Shown: positions 54,163 to 62,918 of the stretch, piece after piece
How positions within the stretch are numbered: position 1 is the first letter of the stretch
Layout of the letters: every line of letters begins with the position of its first letter
Source of the DNA: Paracoccaceae bacterium
GTDB lineage: Bacteria > Pseudomonadota > Alphaproteobacteria > Rhodobacterales > Rhodobacteraceae
Length of the DNA stretch: 64,000 nucleotides
NCBI GenBank assembly: GCA_024742405.1
Contig: JANSYP010000005.1
Span: 124,001 to 188,000 of the forward strand
Direction: 5' to 3'
The notes under the pieces: model-generated
Database searches by the model: none
Told to the model about the DNA's origin: nothing
The model's input: the letters and a program-made list of their open reading frames with translations, nothing else
Program-made: the position numbers and the translations under genes

Positions 54163-55428
54163 TCATATGTTGTCGCCCGTTTCGCTTGATCGAGCGAGCC
54201 CGAGCAACCTGTCGATGTCGGTGATATTCCGCCGCTGCAGAACGAGGTCGCGGCCAAGGCGCAGGCTCTTCGCTTCAAGCGGCGCGCGGATGTCGGAGTC
54301 TTCTATCGAGTCGAATTCCGCAATATGGGCCAAGCCAAGAATGCGCCGATGCATCTCCACCCCAGCAAAGCCAAGAAGATCGGTAAAGATCTCGGCCAGG
54401 ACCTGATCGCAGGCCCGCTTGGACGCCGCCTCGTGCCCTTGATCCTCGTAGAGCGTCCTGGGGTAGAGGATCCCGGTCCGCTCCCGTTCCCAGAGGGTCC
54501 GGAACTCTGCGGCAAAGCTCGTCCACGTGGTGCGCGTCACATCGAGCAACCAGTCCTGATAAGCCGCCCGTGCCGCCCTATCCGCCACATGAGCGGGCGT
54601 GGCGTGGAACGCCATCAGGAAGTTCCCGACCAGCATGCCGATGTCGAACCCCATCGGTCCGTAGAAGGCAAATTCCGGGTCGATGATCCGGACGCTGTCG
54701 CCGGTCACCATGATCGAGCCCGAGTGCAGGTCGCCGTGGCAGAGCGTCTCCGCGCGGGCCGTGAATGCCCGCTTTAGGTGCTGCGCCTCGATTTTCAGCG
54801 CTTCATTCGCCCGCAACTCGGCCACCAGGCTGTCCAGCTGTGGCGTTGTGTGACGGTTCAGCTCCGCGTCGAAATAGGGATCGGTGAACACCAGCGTCTC
54901 GGTTATATCGCAGAGCTCCGCATTCCCGCTGAAAAGCGCAACATCGGCCTTTTTCTTGTCTGTCGCCATGTGCAGGTCCGAGCAGCGGAAGGCCGTGCGG
55001 GCGCAGAACCGCCCCATACCCTCGCCGAGCCCGGCGACGCGGTCGCCCGCCATCATTTGATTGCGCAGGATGATGTGCGGAACCAGATGCTCCATCACGA
55101 TCAGAGCCTGGGCCTCATCAAAATGCAGAACCGCAGGCACGACGCCCGGATCCACTGTCTCCTGTCGGATCAGGGCGTTGTATTCGAAGAACGCCCGTTG
55201 CAGCCCCAAGGGCCAGCTATCCCCCACCAGTCGTACATATGGCAGGGCCTGCTTCACGATGACCGACCCGGCAGAGCCGCCCACGATGAAAACGAGGTTG
55301 AGGTTTCCGTCACCAACTTCCTCGACGGACCACGCTTCTGGCGCGCCGCCGACGGCATCGGCAACCGCCGAGAGTCCGCCGAGACGCTTTGGGAGGCTCG
55401 CGGGCGTTAAAGGTTCGTATTCACTCAC
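54163..55428 (-). CDS. mtnK: S-methyl-5-thioribose kinase
   Basis: A 421-residue kinase of the APH-like fold. GDGNLNLVFIV is the phosphate loop, LCHGDLHSGSIMVT the catalytic loop and IDPEFAFYGPMGFDIGMLVG the metal-binding loop, all as in MtnK. It phosphorylates 5-methylthioribose from the SAM salvage route. The GTG at 55428 has GGGAG upstream; upstream sequence in the same frame belongs to a transposase remnant. No mtnA is adjacent, so later steps must be elsewhere, or the enzyme may act on a related pentose. Confidence 0.88.
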   Translation of the reverse strand: MSEYEPLTPASLPKRLGGLSAVADAVGGAPEAWSVEEVGDGNLNLVFIVGGSAGSVIVKQALPYVRLVGDSWPLGLQRAFFEYNALIRQETVDPGVVPAVLHFDEAQALIVMEHLVPHIILRNQMMAGDRVAGLGEGMGRFCARTAFRCSDLHMATDKKKADVALFSGNAELCDITETLVFTDPYFDAELNRHTTPQLDSLVAELRANEALKIEAQHLKRAFTARAETLCHGDLHSGSIMVTGDSVRIIDPEFAFYGPMGFDIGMLVGNFLMAFHATPAHVADRAARAAYQDWLLDVTRTTWTSFAAEFRTLWERERTGILYPRTLYEDQGHEAASKRACDQVLAEIFTDLLGFAGVEMHRRILGLAHIAEFDSIEDSDIRAPLEAKSLRLGRDLVLQRRNITDIDRLLGLARSSETGDNI

Positions 55429-55440
55429 GTTTCCACTCCC

Positions 55441-55480
55441 TGCACCGCCAGCGTTTTGATCCGACACGATGTGCGGTGCA
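55441..55480 (-). promoter_or_regulatory. Leader hairpin of mtnK
   Basis: On the minus strand TGCACCGC and GCGGTGCA pair perfectly around a 24-base loop, ending directly before the GGGAG ribosome-binding site of mtnK. A TTGACA-like element lies at 55506-55511. The structure could control ribosome access. It does not resemble a riboswitch class I know. Confidence 0.45.
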
Positions 55481-55609
55481 AACCGTAAGAGCCTCCGGCC
55501 GCGGCTGTCAATCGACCCCGCCCGGGACGTAGCGACGCCCTGGCCGAGAGTCCCCCGCCGCCTGGCGCCATGCCGCGTCATGGGCCGCGAGCGGGTCGGA
55601 CAGATCTTT

Positions 55610-56104
55610 GACAGGGGCTCGTTGCAGTGTTTGACGCCTGCTTTGGTACGCCTGGTGTTATTCGCCGATCTCGGTCCGCAGGGACTATCTGTTCCCCAGG
55701 GGACACCTAGGCGTTCATCATCACCGATCATGCGCGCATGGGGTGGCGCCTTGTCCGTGGTGCGGGGCACCGGACCATAAACACGCTCGGTGTCTCGCGC
55801 TTGGCGAAAGAGCGCGCGCAGCCCTGGCATCTCTCAGTGCCGTCAGACGGAACCCGATGACCTTGCCGTTCCGGTCGACCGCCCAAGGGTACCGCCACTT
55901 GCCACCAGCGCTGGTGTAGGTTTCGTCGAAATGCCGACCGAAGCCGCGCGGTACGGAGGGATTGGCAGTCTCTGGGCCGAACTTCACCACACACGGACCA
56001 GTCATTACGGGATCGCCCGAAATACTCCGCTCAGCCAAAAGACCTCGGCACCTCGACAGGACAGCGGGATCGGCGGTTCCACCTCTCAGCACGAACCATG
56101 ACAT
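55610..56104 (-). pseudogene. IS6-like transposase remnant
   Basis: Pieces of a DDE transposase of IS6 type can be read in shifted frames: GLLAERSISGD and VVKFGPETAN, then HFDETYTSAGGKWRYPWAVD with RNGKVIGFRLTALRDARAAR, and in another frame FRQARDTERVYGPVPRTTDK. Several frameshifts and missing segments show it is dead. It ends close to the mtnK promoter region. Confidence 0.75.
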
Positions 56105-56385
56105 CTGGTCGAAAACACTATCCTTTGAACGGATGTCTGCACATCATGGACCTTTCCATCCCTATCAGCGTCAATGATTGCAGCACCATCGCAAACCAGG
56201 CGACGATCCCAACGACACTGGTCGACCTGGGCTCGAAGCCGCTATGCGGCAGCGTTACGCCTTGGACAGAGCCAGAGCGCCGATCGAGTTCGCGCGCGGC
56301 CCGGACCGGACGTTGATCCTGACTTCATGCGCTGCGTTGCGACTTCCCTGAAGCAGACGTTGGCATCGAAGCCCAGCATTTGGGT

Positions 56386-57060
56386 CAACCAGATGACCGC
56401 AACGCGGGACGGTGAGGACGCGCTGAAAACGGCGATCACAGAGCTTACAAGCAAGTATGGCCGCTACGGGTATCGTCGGAGTTGCCATTGCGCGCCATTG
56501 GTCCGGTCGACAACGGCGAACGACTTCGTCCATGGATCGAACCTGGGGTGAACGCAAGCTCCGCATGCTCTGCGTCGTCGACGCATTCACCCGTGCGGGC
56601 TTGGCGATTGAACTGGCACTTAGGCCCGACGGCCAAAGCGGTCTCGCAATCCTCACCGACCTCATGATGGCACGCGGCATGCCGGATCACGTTGGATCCA
56701 AGTTGCCAACACGTTGCGCCACCGGGTCGAGCTACCATTGGCGACGTCCAACGTGCGCGGCCATCGCGGTGCGGGAACGGATCGCGAAGGTCGGGGCCAG
56801 AACTCTCTGCACCGGACCCGGCGGCCCAACTCCGATCGGCTACACCGAATGCTCCGACGGCAGTCTGCGGGAGGAGCGACGCAACGTTGAACTCTTCGAC
56901 AACCTCGGAGACGCCAAGGTGCCGATCGAGCGTTGGCGGTTGCATTTCAACACCGACCGTCCGCATGCATCCCCAGGCCCCCGGCCCCAGAGACAGTCGC
57001 CCCGGCGGACGTGGCCTCCACCGTGTACAGGCTCCGGCCAGATCAGCTTTCCTTCGGAGG
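56386..57060 (+). pseudogene. IS3-family OrfB (integrase) remnant
   Basis: Readable pieces follow an IS3 OrfB: ELTSKYGRYGYRR, then after a deletion RKLRMLCVVDAFTRAGLAIE, LTDLMMARGMPDHVGS, then VGARTLCTGPGGP and ERWRLHFNTDRPHASPGPRP. The acidic-residue region is disrupted and large parts are missing. It runs opposite to the adjacent IS6-like remnant. Confidence 0.75.
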
Positions 57061-57151
57061 CAACGCGATGATGACAGAGAGCCCGGTTGCGCCAACGGGG
57101 GCTTGTCAGCCCCATCATCGCTGATGTCCTGGCTCGATACCGGATTTGAGT

Positions 57152-57186
57152 CTGGGGCTTGGCCTCCAATCAAGCCAGGTTTTTTT
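57152..57186 (+). terminator. Rho-independent terminator candidate
   Basis: GGCTTG and CAAGCC pair across a 9-base loop, with partly extended flanks, followed by AGG and seven T's (57180-57186). It lies after the IS3 remnant and would stop plus-strand transcription before the iron-type alcohol dehydrogenase gene. Upstream of that gene (57187-57386) I see no other feature. Confidence 0.5.
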
Positions 57187-57386
57187 GACCGCGTCTCACC
57201 AGGCCGGCCAGTCACTGTGACGCCACAATAGAGGCGGGGCTTGATGCTTCACTGGCCACGCCTCCGCCGAGGCTGCTCGCAGAAATCTCGGAGCCCACTC
57301 TCATGCTCCGAGGTGCCGCTCCGACAAACTTGTGGCCGTCGACGCACCCTTTGGTATGGATTGCGCAGCAGAACCGGGGGGCACCG

Positions 57387-58559
57387 ATGCGAGAATTCAC
57401 ATTCAACACCACACCATCGATCCGGATGGCGCCCGGCGGCGCGGCCCGGCTGGGCGAGATCCTCGCGGCAGCCGGGCTGGCGCCCACGGGGGCGGCGGTG
57501 CTGTTCGTCACCGATCCGGGGATTCTGCGGCTGGGGTTGGCGGCGGCGGCGCTGGAGGACCTGGAGGCGCAGGGCTTTCAGCCGGTGCTCTTCGACGCGA
57601 TCGAACCCGATCCCAAGGCGACCACGGTGGAGGCCGCGACCGAGACGGCGCGCGAGGCGGGCGCGGCCTGCATCATCGGTTTCGGTGGCGGGTCTTCGAT
57701 GGATGTGGCCAAGGTCGCGGCGCTGCTGCTGGGCTCCGACCAGACGCTCGACGAGATGTATGGCGTGGGTCTGGCACGCGGCACGCGGGTGCCGCTGGTG
57801 CTGGTGCCCACGACCGCCGGAACCGGATCGGAGGTCACGCCGGTGTCGATCCTGACCACCGGCACTGCGGAGAAAAAGGGCATCAGCTCGCCCCTGATCC
57901 TGCCCGATCTGGCGCTGCTGGATGCGGATCTGACGCTCGGCCTGCCGCCCGCGGTCACGGCCGCCACGGGCGTCGATGCGATGGTGCACGCGATCGAGGC
58001 CTACACCTCGCGCAGCGCCAACGCCAATCCGATGTCGCGGATGCTGGCGGTGCAGGCCCTGGGGTTGCTGAGCGGCGCGATCCGCCGGGCGGTGGCCGAC
58101 GGATCGGACCGGGACGCCCGCGCGGACATGCTCTTGGGTGCGATGCTGGCGGGGCAGGCCTTTGCCAATGCGCCGGTGGCCGCCGTCCATGCGCTGGCCT
58201 ATCCGGTGGGCAGTCTCTTCGGCGTGCCCCACGGGCTGTCGAACGCGCTGGTGCTGGCCGAGGTCATGCGCTTCAACGCGCCCGAGGCGGGGGCGGAGTA
58301 TGCAGCCCTCGCCCCGCATATTTTCCCCGAGATCGACACCGGCCGGTCGTCCCAGACCGTGACGGCAGAGCTGGTGGAGCGGCTGGCCGCGCTCAATGCG
58401 GAGTTGGGGCTGGAGCCGGGGCTCAGCGGCGTGGGCATCGGCGCAGGCGACATCCCGAAGCTCGCCGAGGACGCGATGCGCCAGACGCGACTGCTTGTGA
58501 ACAATCCGCGCGAGGTCACGCTGGCGGATGCCGCGCGTATCTATGAGGCATCGCTCTAG
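57387..58559 (+). CDS. Iron-containing (group III) alcohol dehydrogenase
   Basis: A 390-residue enzyme. GFGGGSSMDVAKVAALL binds NAD, VPTTAGTGSEVTPVSI is the family signature, and the iron ligands are in TGVDAMVHAIEAY (Asp, His), NAPVAAVHALAYPVG and GVPHGLSNAL. Substrates of the family range over primary alcohols, lactaldehyde and sugar aldehydes. The ATG at 57387 gives standard length; a start at 57303 would add 28 unrelated residues. Confidence 0.9.
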   Translation: MREFTFNTTPSIRMAPGGAARLGEILAAAGLAPTGAAVLFVTDPGILRLGLAAAALEDLEAQGFQPVLFDAIEPDPKATTVEAATETAREAGAACIIGFGGGSSMDVAKVAALLLGSDQTLDEMYGVGLARGTRVPLVLVPTTAGTGSEVTPVSILTTGTAEKKGISSPLILPDLALLDADLTLGLPPAVTAATGVDAMVHAIEAYTSRSANANPMSRMLAVQALGLLSGAIRRAVADGSDRDARADMLLGAMLAGQAFANAPVAAVHALAYPVGSLFGVPHGLSNALVLAEVMRFNAPEAGAEYAALAPHIFPEIDTGRSSQTVTAELVERLAALNAELGLEPGLSGVGIGAGDIPKLAEDAMRQTRLLVNNPREVTLADAARIYEASL

Positions 58560-58630
58560 CGGCGGGGTGGAATCGCGGCACAGCGCGCTTATGTGCGGTG
58601 CGGGGAGGTCGACCCAGAGAGGGTGAGACC

Positions 58631-59149
58631 ATGGACGCGGTGATCCAGGGCAAGGACGGCAACGACTATCGCATCCGGCCGATCCGGCCCGACGATGCCG
58701 AGAGCCTGATGCGCGGGTACGATGCGCTCAGCCCCCAGGCGAAGTGGTTCCGGATGCTCCACGCGGTGCCGCATCTGACGCCCGAGATGGCCGCGGCCTA
58801 TAGCGATCCCGACCCCGATGACGAAATCTGTCTGGTGGTCGAGGGCCAAGGGGCACTGACCGGCGAGATCCTGGGCGGCGCGCGCGTCAACGGGGTGGGA
58901 CCGGGCAAGGATGGCGAGTTTGCGGTGTCGATGCGCCCAGAGGCGCGCGGACTGGGGCTGGCGCGCCGGGCGCTGATCGGAGTGATCGACATCGCCCGCG
59001 ACCAGGGCTGCGCCTCGGTCTGGGGCTCCGTCGCCCGGCGCAATGACGGTATGCGCGGGCTGGCCGAGCGGCTGGGATTCACACTCAGGATCGATCCCGA
59101 GGACAAGACGCTGCTGCTGGCCGAACTGCCGCTGCACCCGCCGGGCTGA
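58631..59149 (+). CDS. GNAT-family N-acetyltransferase
   Basis: A 172-residue acetyltransferase. IRPIRPDDAESLMRGYDAL opens the fold; RPEARGLGLARRALIGVIDI is the acetyl-CoA motif and GMRGLAERLGFTL the final helix-strand. It resembles the acetyltransferase modules of Pat-like proteins, but alone. The ATG at 58631 has GAGAGGGTGAG ahead. Confidence 0.85.
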   Translation: MDAVIQGKDGNDYRIRPIRPDDAESLMRGYDALSPQAKWFRMLHAVPHLTPEMAAAYSDPDPDDEICLVVEGQGALTGEILGGARVNGVGPGKDGEFAVSMRPEARGLGLARRALIGVIDIARDQGCASVWGSVARRNDGMRGLAERLGFTLRIDPEDKTLLLAELPLHPPG

Positions 59150-59161
59150 CCCCCCGGCGGG
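59137..59161. terminator. Hairpin between convergent genes
   Basis: CCCGCCGGG and CCCGGCGGG pair perfectly across a 7-base loop that contains the GNAT stop codon, just before the convergent BCCT gene ends. No T-tract is present, so it is a weak terminator candidate. Confidence 0.35.
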
Positions 59162-59179
59162 CATCCTCGCGGGGGCGGC

Positions 59180-60820
59180 CTAACTCTCTTCGGTGCGCAG
59201 ACCCTGGAACACCGCCCAGCACATCAGCAGCAGCACGACGGTGAAGGGCAGACCGGTGGAGATCACCATCGCCTGGAGCGCCGTCAGCCCGCCGCCGATC
59301 AACAGCACGATAGCCACCGCGCCTTCGAACGTGCACCAGAAGACCCGCTGCGGCAGCGGCGCGTCGACCTTGCCGCCGGCGGTGATCGTGTCGATGACAA
59401 GGCTGCCGCTGTCCGACGAGGTGACGAAGAAGACGATCACCAGGATGATCCCCAGCGTCGAGGTGAGGCCGGCGAGCGGCAGCCCTTCGAGCATCGCGAA
59501 GAGTGAGATCGGCGGGTTGTAGGCGTCGATCACCTGGGCCTTGACCGCGCTGCCGGTGGGATCGGTCAGCACCTGGTCGATCGCGGTGCCGCCGAAGACC
59601 GCCATCCAGAGGCAGCAGACCAAACTCGGCACCAACAGCACGCAGATGATGAATTCGCGCACCGTGCGGCCCCGGCTGACGCGGGCGATGAACATGCCGA
59701 CAAAGGGCGACCAGCTGATCCACCAGGCCCAATAGAAGGCCGTCCAGCCCTGCATGTATCCGGTATCCTCGCGGCCGAACGGGTTCGACAGCGGTGCGAG
59801 ATCCACGACATAGGCGCCCAGACCAGCCGCGAAATCGCTCAGGATCGTAATGGTCGGCCCCAGCAAAAGCACGAAGAGCAGCAGCCCGAAGGCCATCACC
59901 ATGTTGATTTCCGACAGCACCTTGACCCCCCCATCAAGGCCGCGGAGCACCGAAACCAGCGCCACAGCAGTAATGAAGGTGATCAGGATGACCTGCACGG
60001 TGACCGTGTTGGCAACGCCGAAGACGTGGTTCAGCCCGGCATTGGCCTGCTGCGCGCCCAGGCCCAGCGAGGTGGCCAGCCCGAAGAGCGTCGCGAACAC
60101 CGCAAGCGTGTCGATGACATGGCCCCACCAGCCCCAGATCCGTTCCCCCAGGATCGGGTAGAAGGCCGAGCGGATCGTCAGCGGCAGGCCCTTGTTGAAG
60201 GAAAAGAGCGCCAGCGCCAGCGCCACGACCGCGTAGATCGCCCAAGGGTGCAGTCCCCAGTGAAAGATCGTGGCCGCGAGCCCCATCTGGCGCGCCGCAT
60301 CGACATTGGCCGCGATGATCGAGCCGTCCTCGGCAAAGGGCGACGGCACGCCCAGGGGCTCGGAAAAGGCCATGTGATAGACCGGCTCCAGCACGCCGAA
60401 GAACATCAGCCCGATGCCCATGCCGGCGGCAAAGAGCATCGCAAGCCAGCCGGGATAGCTGTAGTCCGGCGTCGCCTCCTTGCCGCCCAACCGCACAGAG
60501 CCCCAGGGCGAGACGATCAGGAACAGGCAGAAGATGACAAAGATGTTCGCCGCCCCCATGAAGAACCAGTCGAAGTTCGAGGTCAGCGCCGGGCGCAGCC
60601 AGCCAAAGAACGCCGCGGCCTGCTCGGGCAACGCCAGGGCGTAGAAGACGAACGCGATCACGGTCAGTCCCGAGATCAGGAAAACGGGATTGTGGATGTC
60701 AAAGCCGAACGGGCCGAGATTGCCTTCGATATTGTCCTGTCCGATCTCGTAGTCCGTGTCGATGAGCTCGGTAACGCCCTCGGGCAGTGGGATACCGGTG
60801 TCTGTGGTTTCGTCGGTCAT
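59180..60820 (-). CDS. BCCT-family transporter
   Basis: A 546-residue transporter with 12 hydrophobic segments. The aromatic signature region GWTAFYWAWWISWSPFVGMF with RVSRGRTVREF is the betaine/choline/carnitine transporter hallmark. It imports a quaternary-ammonium or sulfonium compound, probably for osmoprotection or as a nutrient. Single gene; the 276 bases upstream hold no gene I can support. Confidence 0.92.
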   Translation of the reverse strand: MTDETTDTGIPLPEGVTELIDTDYEIGQDNIEGNLGPFGFDIHNPVFLISGLTVIAFVFYALALPEQAAAFFGWLRPALTSNFDWFFMGAANIFVIFCLFLIVSPWGSVRLGGKEATPDYSYPGWLAMLFAAGMGIGLMFFGVLEPVYHMAFSEPLGVPSPFAEDGSIIAANVDAARQMGLAATIFHWGLHPWAIYAVVALALALFSFNKGLPLTIRSAFYPILGERIWGWWGHVIDTLAVFATLFGLATSLGLGAQQANAGLNHVFGVANTVTVQVILITFITAVALVSVLRGLDGGVKVLSEINMVMAFGLLLFVLLLGPTITILSDFAAGLGAYVVDLAPLSNPFGREDTGYMQGWTAFYWAWWISWSPFVGMFIARVSRGRTVREFIICVLLVPSLVCCLWMAVFGGTAIDQVLTDPTGSAVKAQVIDAYNPPISLFAMLEGLPLAGLTSTLGIILVIVFFVTSSDSGSLVIDTITAGGKVDAPLPQRVFWCTFEGAVAIVLLIGGGLTALQAMVISTGLPFTVVLLLMCWAVFQGLRTEES

Positions 60821-61096
60821 GGTTGTTTTGCCTCTCGGTTCGGGCGCAATCCGCGCGGGGCCGCCCCCTGCGCGCAGCAGCCGATGGCCGGCGAGGACCT
60901 CCCGGGTTTTTCCGTGGAATGCGCCCCGCGCCCCGGGTTTCGCAGCATCGGTGCCGCAGCTGCGTCAGCGCTTGTGCGGCGCTGAACGGTCCGACACCAG
61001 AACTGACGTCAGGATGACAGGGCGACTCGGGCTTGCGCGCTCTGAAGCGACGCTTTTCGGCGGAATTGACCGCTGCGTGCGGACAGATGCATGCCG

Positions 61097-62137
61097 TCAG
61101 GGCGGCGCCCGGCCCTGATGCATGAGCATCGGCACAAGGAAGGTCAGCAGCACCAGGCGAAAGATATGGTGCCCCGCGACAAAGGCCGGATCGAGCCCGA
61201 GCTGCAGCGCGATGGCCGCCATCGCCTCCACCCCGCCGGGCGCGAAGGCCACGATCATCGTCGCAAGCGGCAGCCCCAGAAGCGCCATCACCGCCACCGC
61301 GCCTAGGATCGCGAAGACGAGCATCACCCCAGTTACGGCGAGCCCGGCCAGCACCGCGGCGCGGAACTTTGCCACGCTGGTGCCACGGAAGCGTGTGCCG
61401 ATGAGTGCGCCCATCACGACCAGGGCGCCGGTGATCAGCCCTGTGGGCATCCGTCCGGGCGCCAGTTCGCTCAGATGCCCCGCCGCGCTGATCGCCATGG
61501 CCGCGAGCAGATAGGCCGCCGGCACGCGCAGGCGGACGAACGCGTAGCCGAGCAGCGCGGAAACCGCGTAGAGGCCGATCCCGTGGGGGATGCTGACGAC
61601 GGTCGCGGGCAGCATGTCGATGCCCGTGGCGCCAAAGAGAAGCGCGATTGCCGGCGGCACGCAGACCGTGAGGACCAGGACCCGCGTGCTCTGGGCGATG
61701 CTGATCGTGACGATGTCATAGCGCCCGTCGGCGGCGAGCCCGAGCACATAGCTCAGATGCCCCGGCGTGGAGGACAGGATCGCCGTGGGACGGTCATAGC
61801 CGAACCCGCGCTCCAGCATGGTGCGGCTGGTATAGAGCGCGGCGATTAGCGTGACGCTCAGGATGACGAAGCTTCCCGGCCAGGCCGCGGCGGTGGCCAA
61901 GAGCTCCGGCGTGACGCTGGAGCCGATATTTATCCCCAAGGTGAGGAAGGTGAGGTTGCGCAGCCAGTCGGGCACCCGGAGCCGCACGCCCGCGATCCCC
62001 GCCGCCGAGACCGCGACCGCCGAACCGGTCAGCGCGGCGACGGGAAAGCCCACGAGCCAGAAGAGCCCCGCGCCGAGCGCACCAATGCCCAGCGTGACGG
62101 CGAGCTCGCGTAGGCCGCGCAGATCAGGACGCGTCAT
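61097..62137 (-). CDS. AbrB-family (ammonia monooxygenase-like) membrane protein
   Basis: A 346-residue membrane protein with duplicated halves of about five helices each, containing VPDWLRNLTFLTLGINIGSS, ILSSTPGHLSYVLGLAA and a C-terminal FAPGGVEAMAAIALQLGLDP. This is the AbrB/YuiF-like family, often near organic-acid genes; function is probably transport. The ATG at 62137 overlaps the lyase gene by 14 bases. Confidence 0.82.
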   Translation of the reverse strand: MTRPDLRGLRELAVTLGIGALGAGLFWLVGFPVAALTGSAVAVSAAGIAGVRLRVPDWLRNLTFLTLGINIGSSVTPELLATAAAWPGSFVILSVTLIAALYTSRTMLERGFGYDRPTAILSSTPGHLSYVLGLAADGRYDIVTISIAQSTRVLVLTVCVPPAIALLFGATGIDMLPATVVSIPHGIGLYAVSALLGYAFVRLRVPAAYLLAAMAISAAGHLSELAPGRMPTGLITGALVVMGALIGTRFRGTSVAKFRAAVLAGLAVTGVMLVFAILGAVAVMALLGLPLATMIVAFAPGGVEAMAAIALQLGLDPAFVAGHHIFRLVLLTFLVPMLMHQGRAPP

Positions 62138-62918
62138 AGGTCCAGCGATACCTCGGTGGGGTCGGCCCCTTGTTGCGCCCGCCCTGCTCTGTCTGCTCCC
62201 AGGCATGGGCGAGGATGCCCACGGAGCGCGACAGACAGAAGAGCCCGCGCGCGAGCGGCGGCGCGAAGCCCAGCTCCGCGAAAATCACAGCGGTCGCCCC
62301 GTCGATATTCATCGCGATGGGCTTGCCACCCTTGCGGGTTGCGATCTCCGCACTGATGGCGCGCGCGATGGCGGCAAAGCGGCCATCGACGGTACCGTCG
62401 GCTTGCGCGGCATCCACGAGTGCGAGCAGTCGCGGCGCCCGCGGGTCGGTGGGGCGGTGGAACCGGTGGCCGAACCCGGGCAGGATGGCGCCCCGTTCGG
62501 CGATCCAGGCATCGAGTGCTTCGGGCAGCGGATCCGGGCTGTCAGCGATCGCCATATACATCTCGACGGCCTGCTCGCCCGCCCCACCATGGACGTCGCC
62601 CAGAAGGTTCACCGCGCTTGCCATGGCGTTGTTCAGCGGCAGCCCGCAGGTCACCGCCATCCGCGCCGTGGCGATCGACGGCGCTTGGGGCCCGTGGTCG
62701 ACCGCCGCCACGAGGGCGGCCTCCAGCAGTCGCGCCTGCGCCGGGTCTGGCCGGTCGCCGCGGACCATGAGCCAGATCATCTCGGGGAAGGTTAGCGTGC
62801 CGATCAGCTCTTCGATGGGCGTGCCGCGGATCGCGATGCGGCCCGGCTCCATCTCGATGATCGAGGTACGCCACCAGTCGGCGACGTCCGACCCGCCCTC
62901 GGGACCCTCACCGCTCAC
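62124..62918 (-). CDS. Citryl-CoA-lyase-like short citrate synthase homologue
   Basis: A 264-residue protein of the citrate synthase fold, shorter than the usual 370-440. The active-site His motif GFGHRFHRPTDPRAPRLL and the earlier GDVHGGAGEQAV are present; a family-typical Asp lies in the C-terminal part (MNIDGATAVIF). Short homologues cleave citryl-CoA or related hydroxyacyl-CoAs. It overlaps the CoA-transferase gene as ATGA, suggesting a CoA-activation then cleavage sequence. Confidence 0.82.
   Translation of the reverse strand: MSGEGPEGGSDVADWWRTSIIEMEPGRIAIRGTPIEELIGTLTFPEMIWLMVRGDRPDPAQARLLEAALVAAVDHGPQAPSIATARMAVTCGLPLNNAMASAVNLLGDVHGGAGEQAVEMYMAIADSPDPLPEALDAWIAERGAILPGFGHRFHRPTDPRAPRLLALVDAAQADGTVDGRFAAIARAISAEIATRKGGKPIAMNIDGATAVIFAELGFAPPLARGLFCLSRSVGILAHAWEQTEQGGRNKGPTPPRYRWTYDAS

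Noticed and set aside
33085-57060. Composite transposon formed by the left and right IS3 scars
   Set aside because: The left scar is an OrfA whose motifs suggest one IS3 subgroup, while the right OrfB motifs suggest another, and no matching terminal repeats were found. The two scars are probably independent.
60821-61096. Possible riboswitch upstream of the BCCT gene
   Set aside because: I looked for glycine and other known riboswitch cores and found none; only GC-rich short stems are present.
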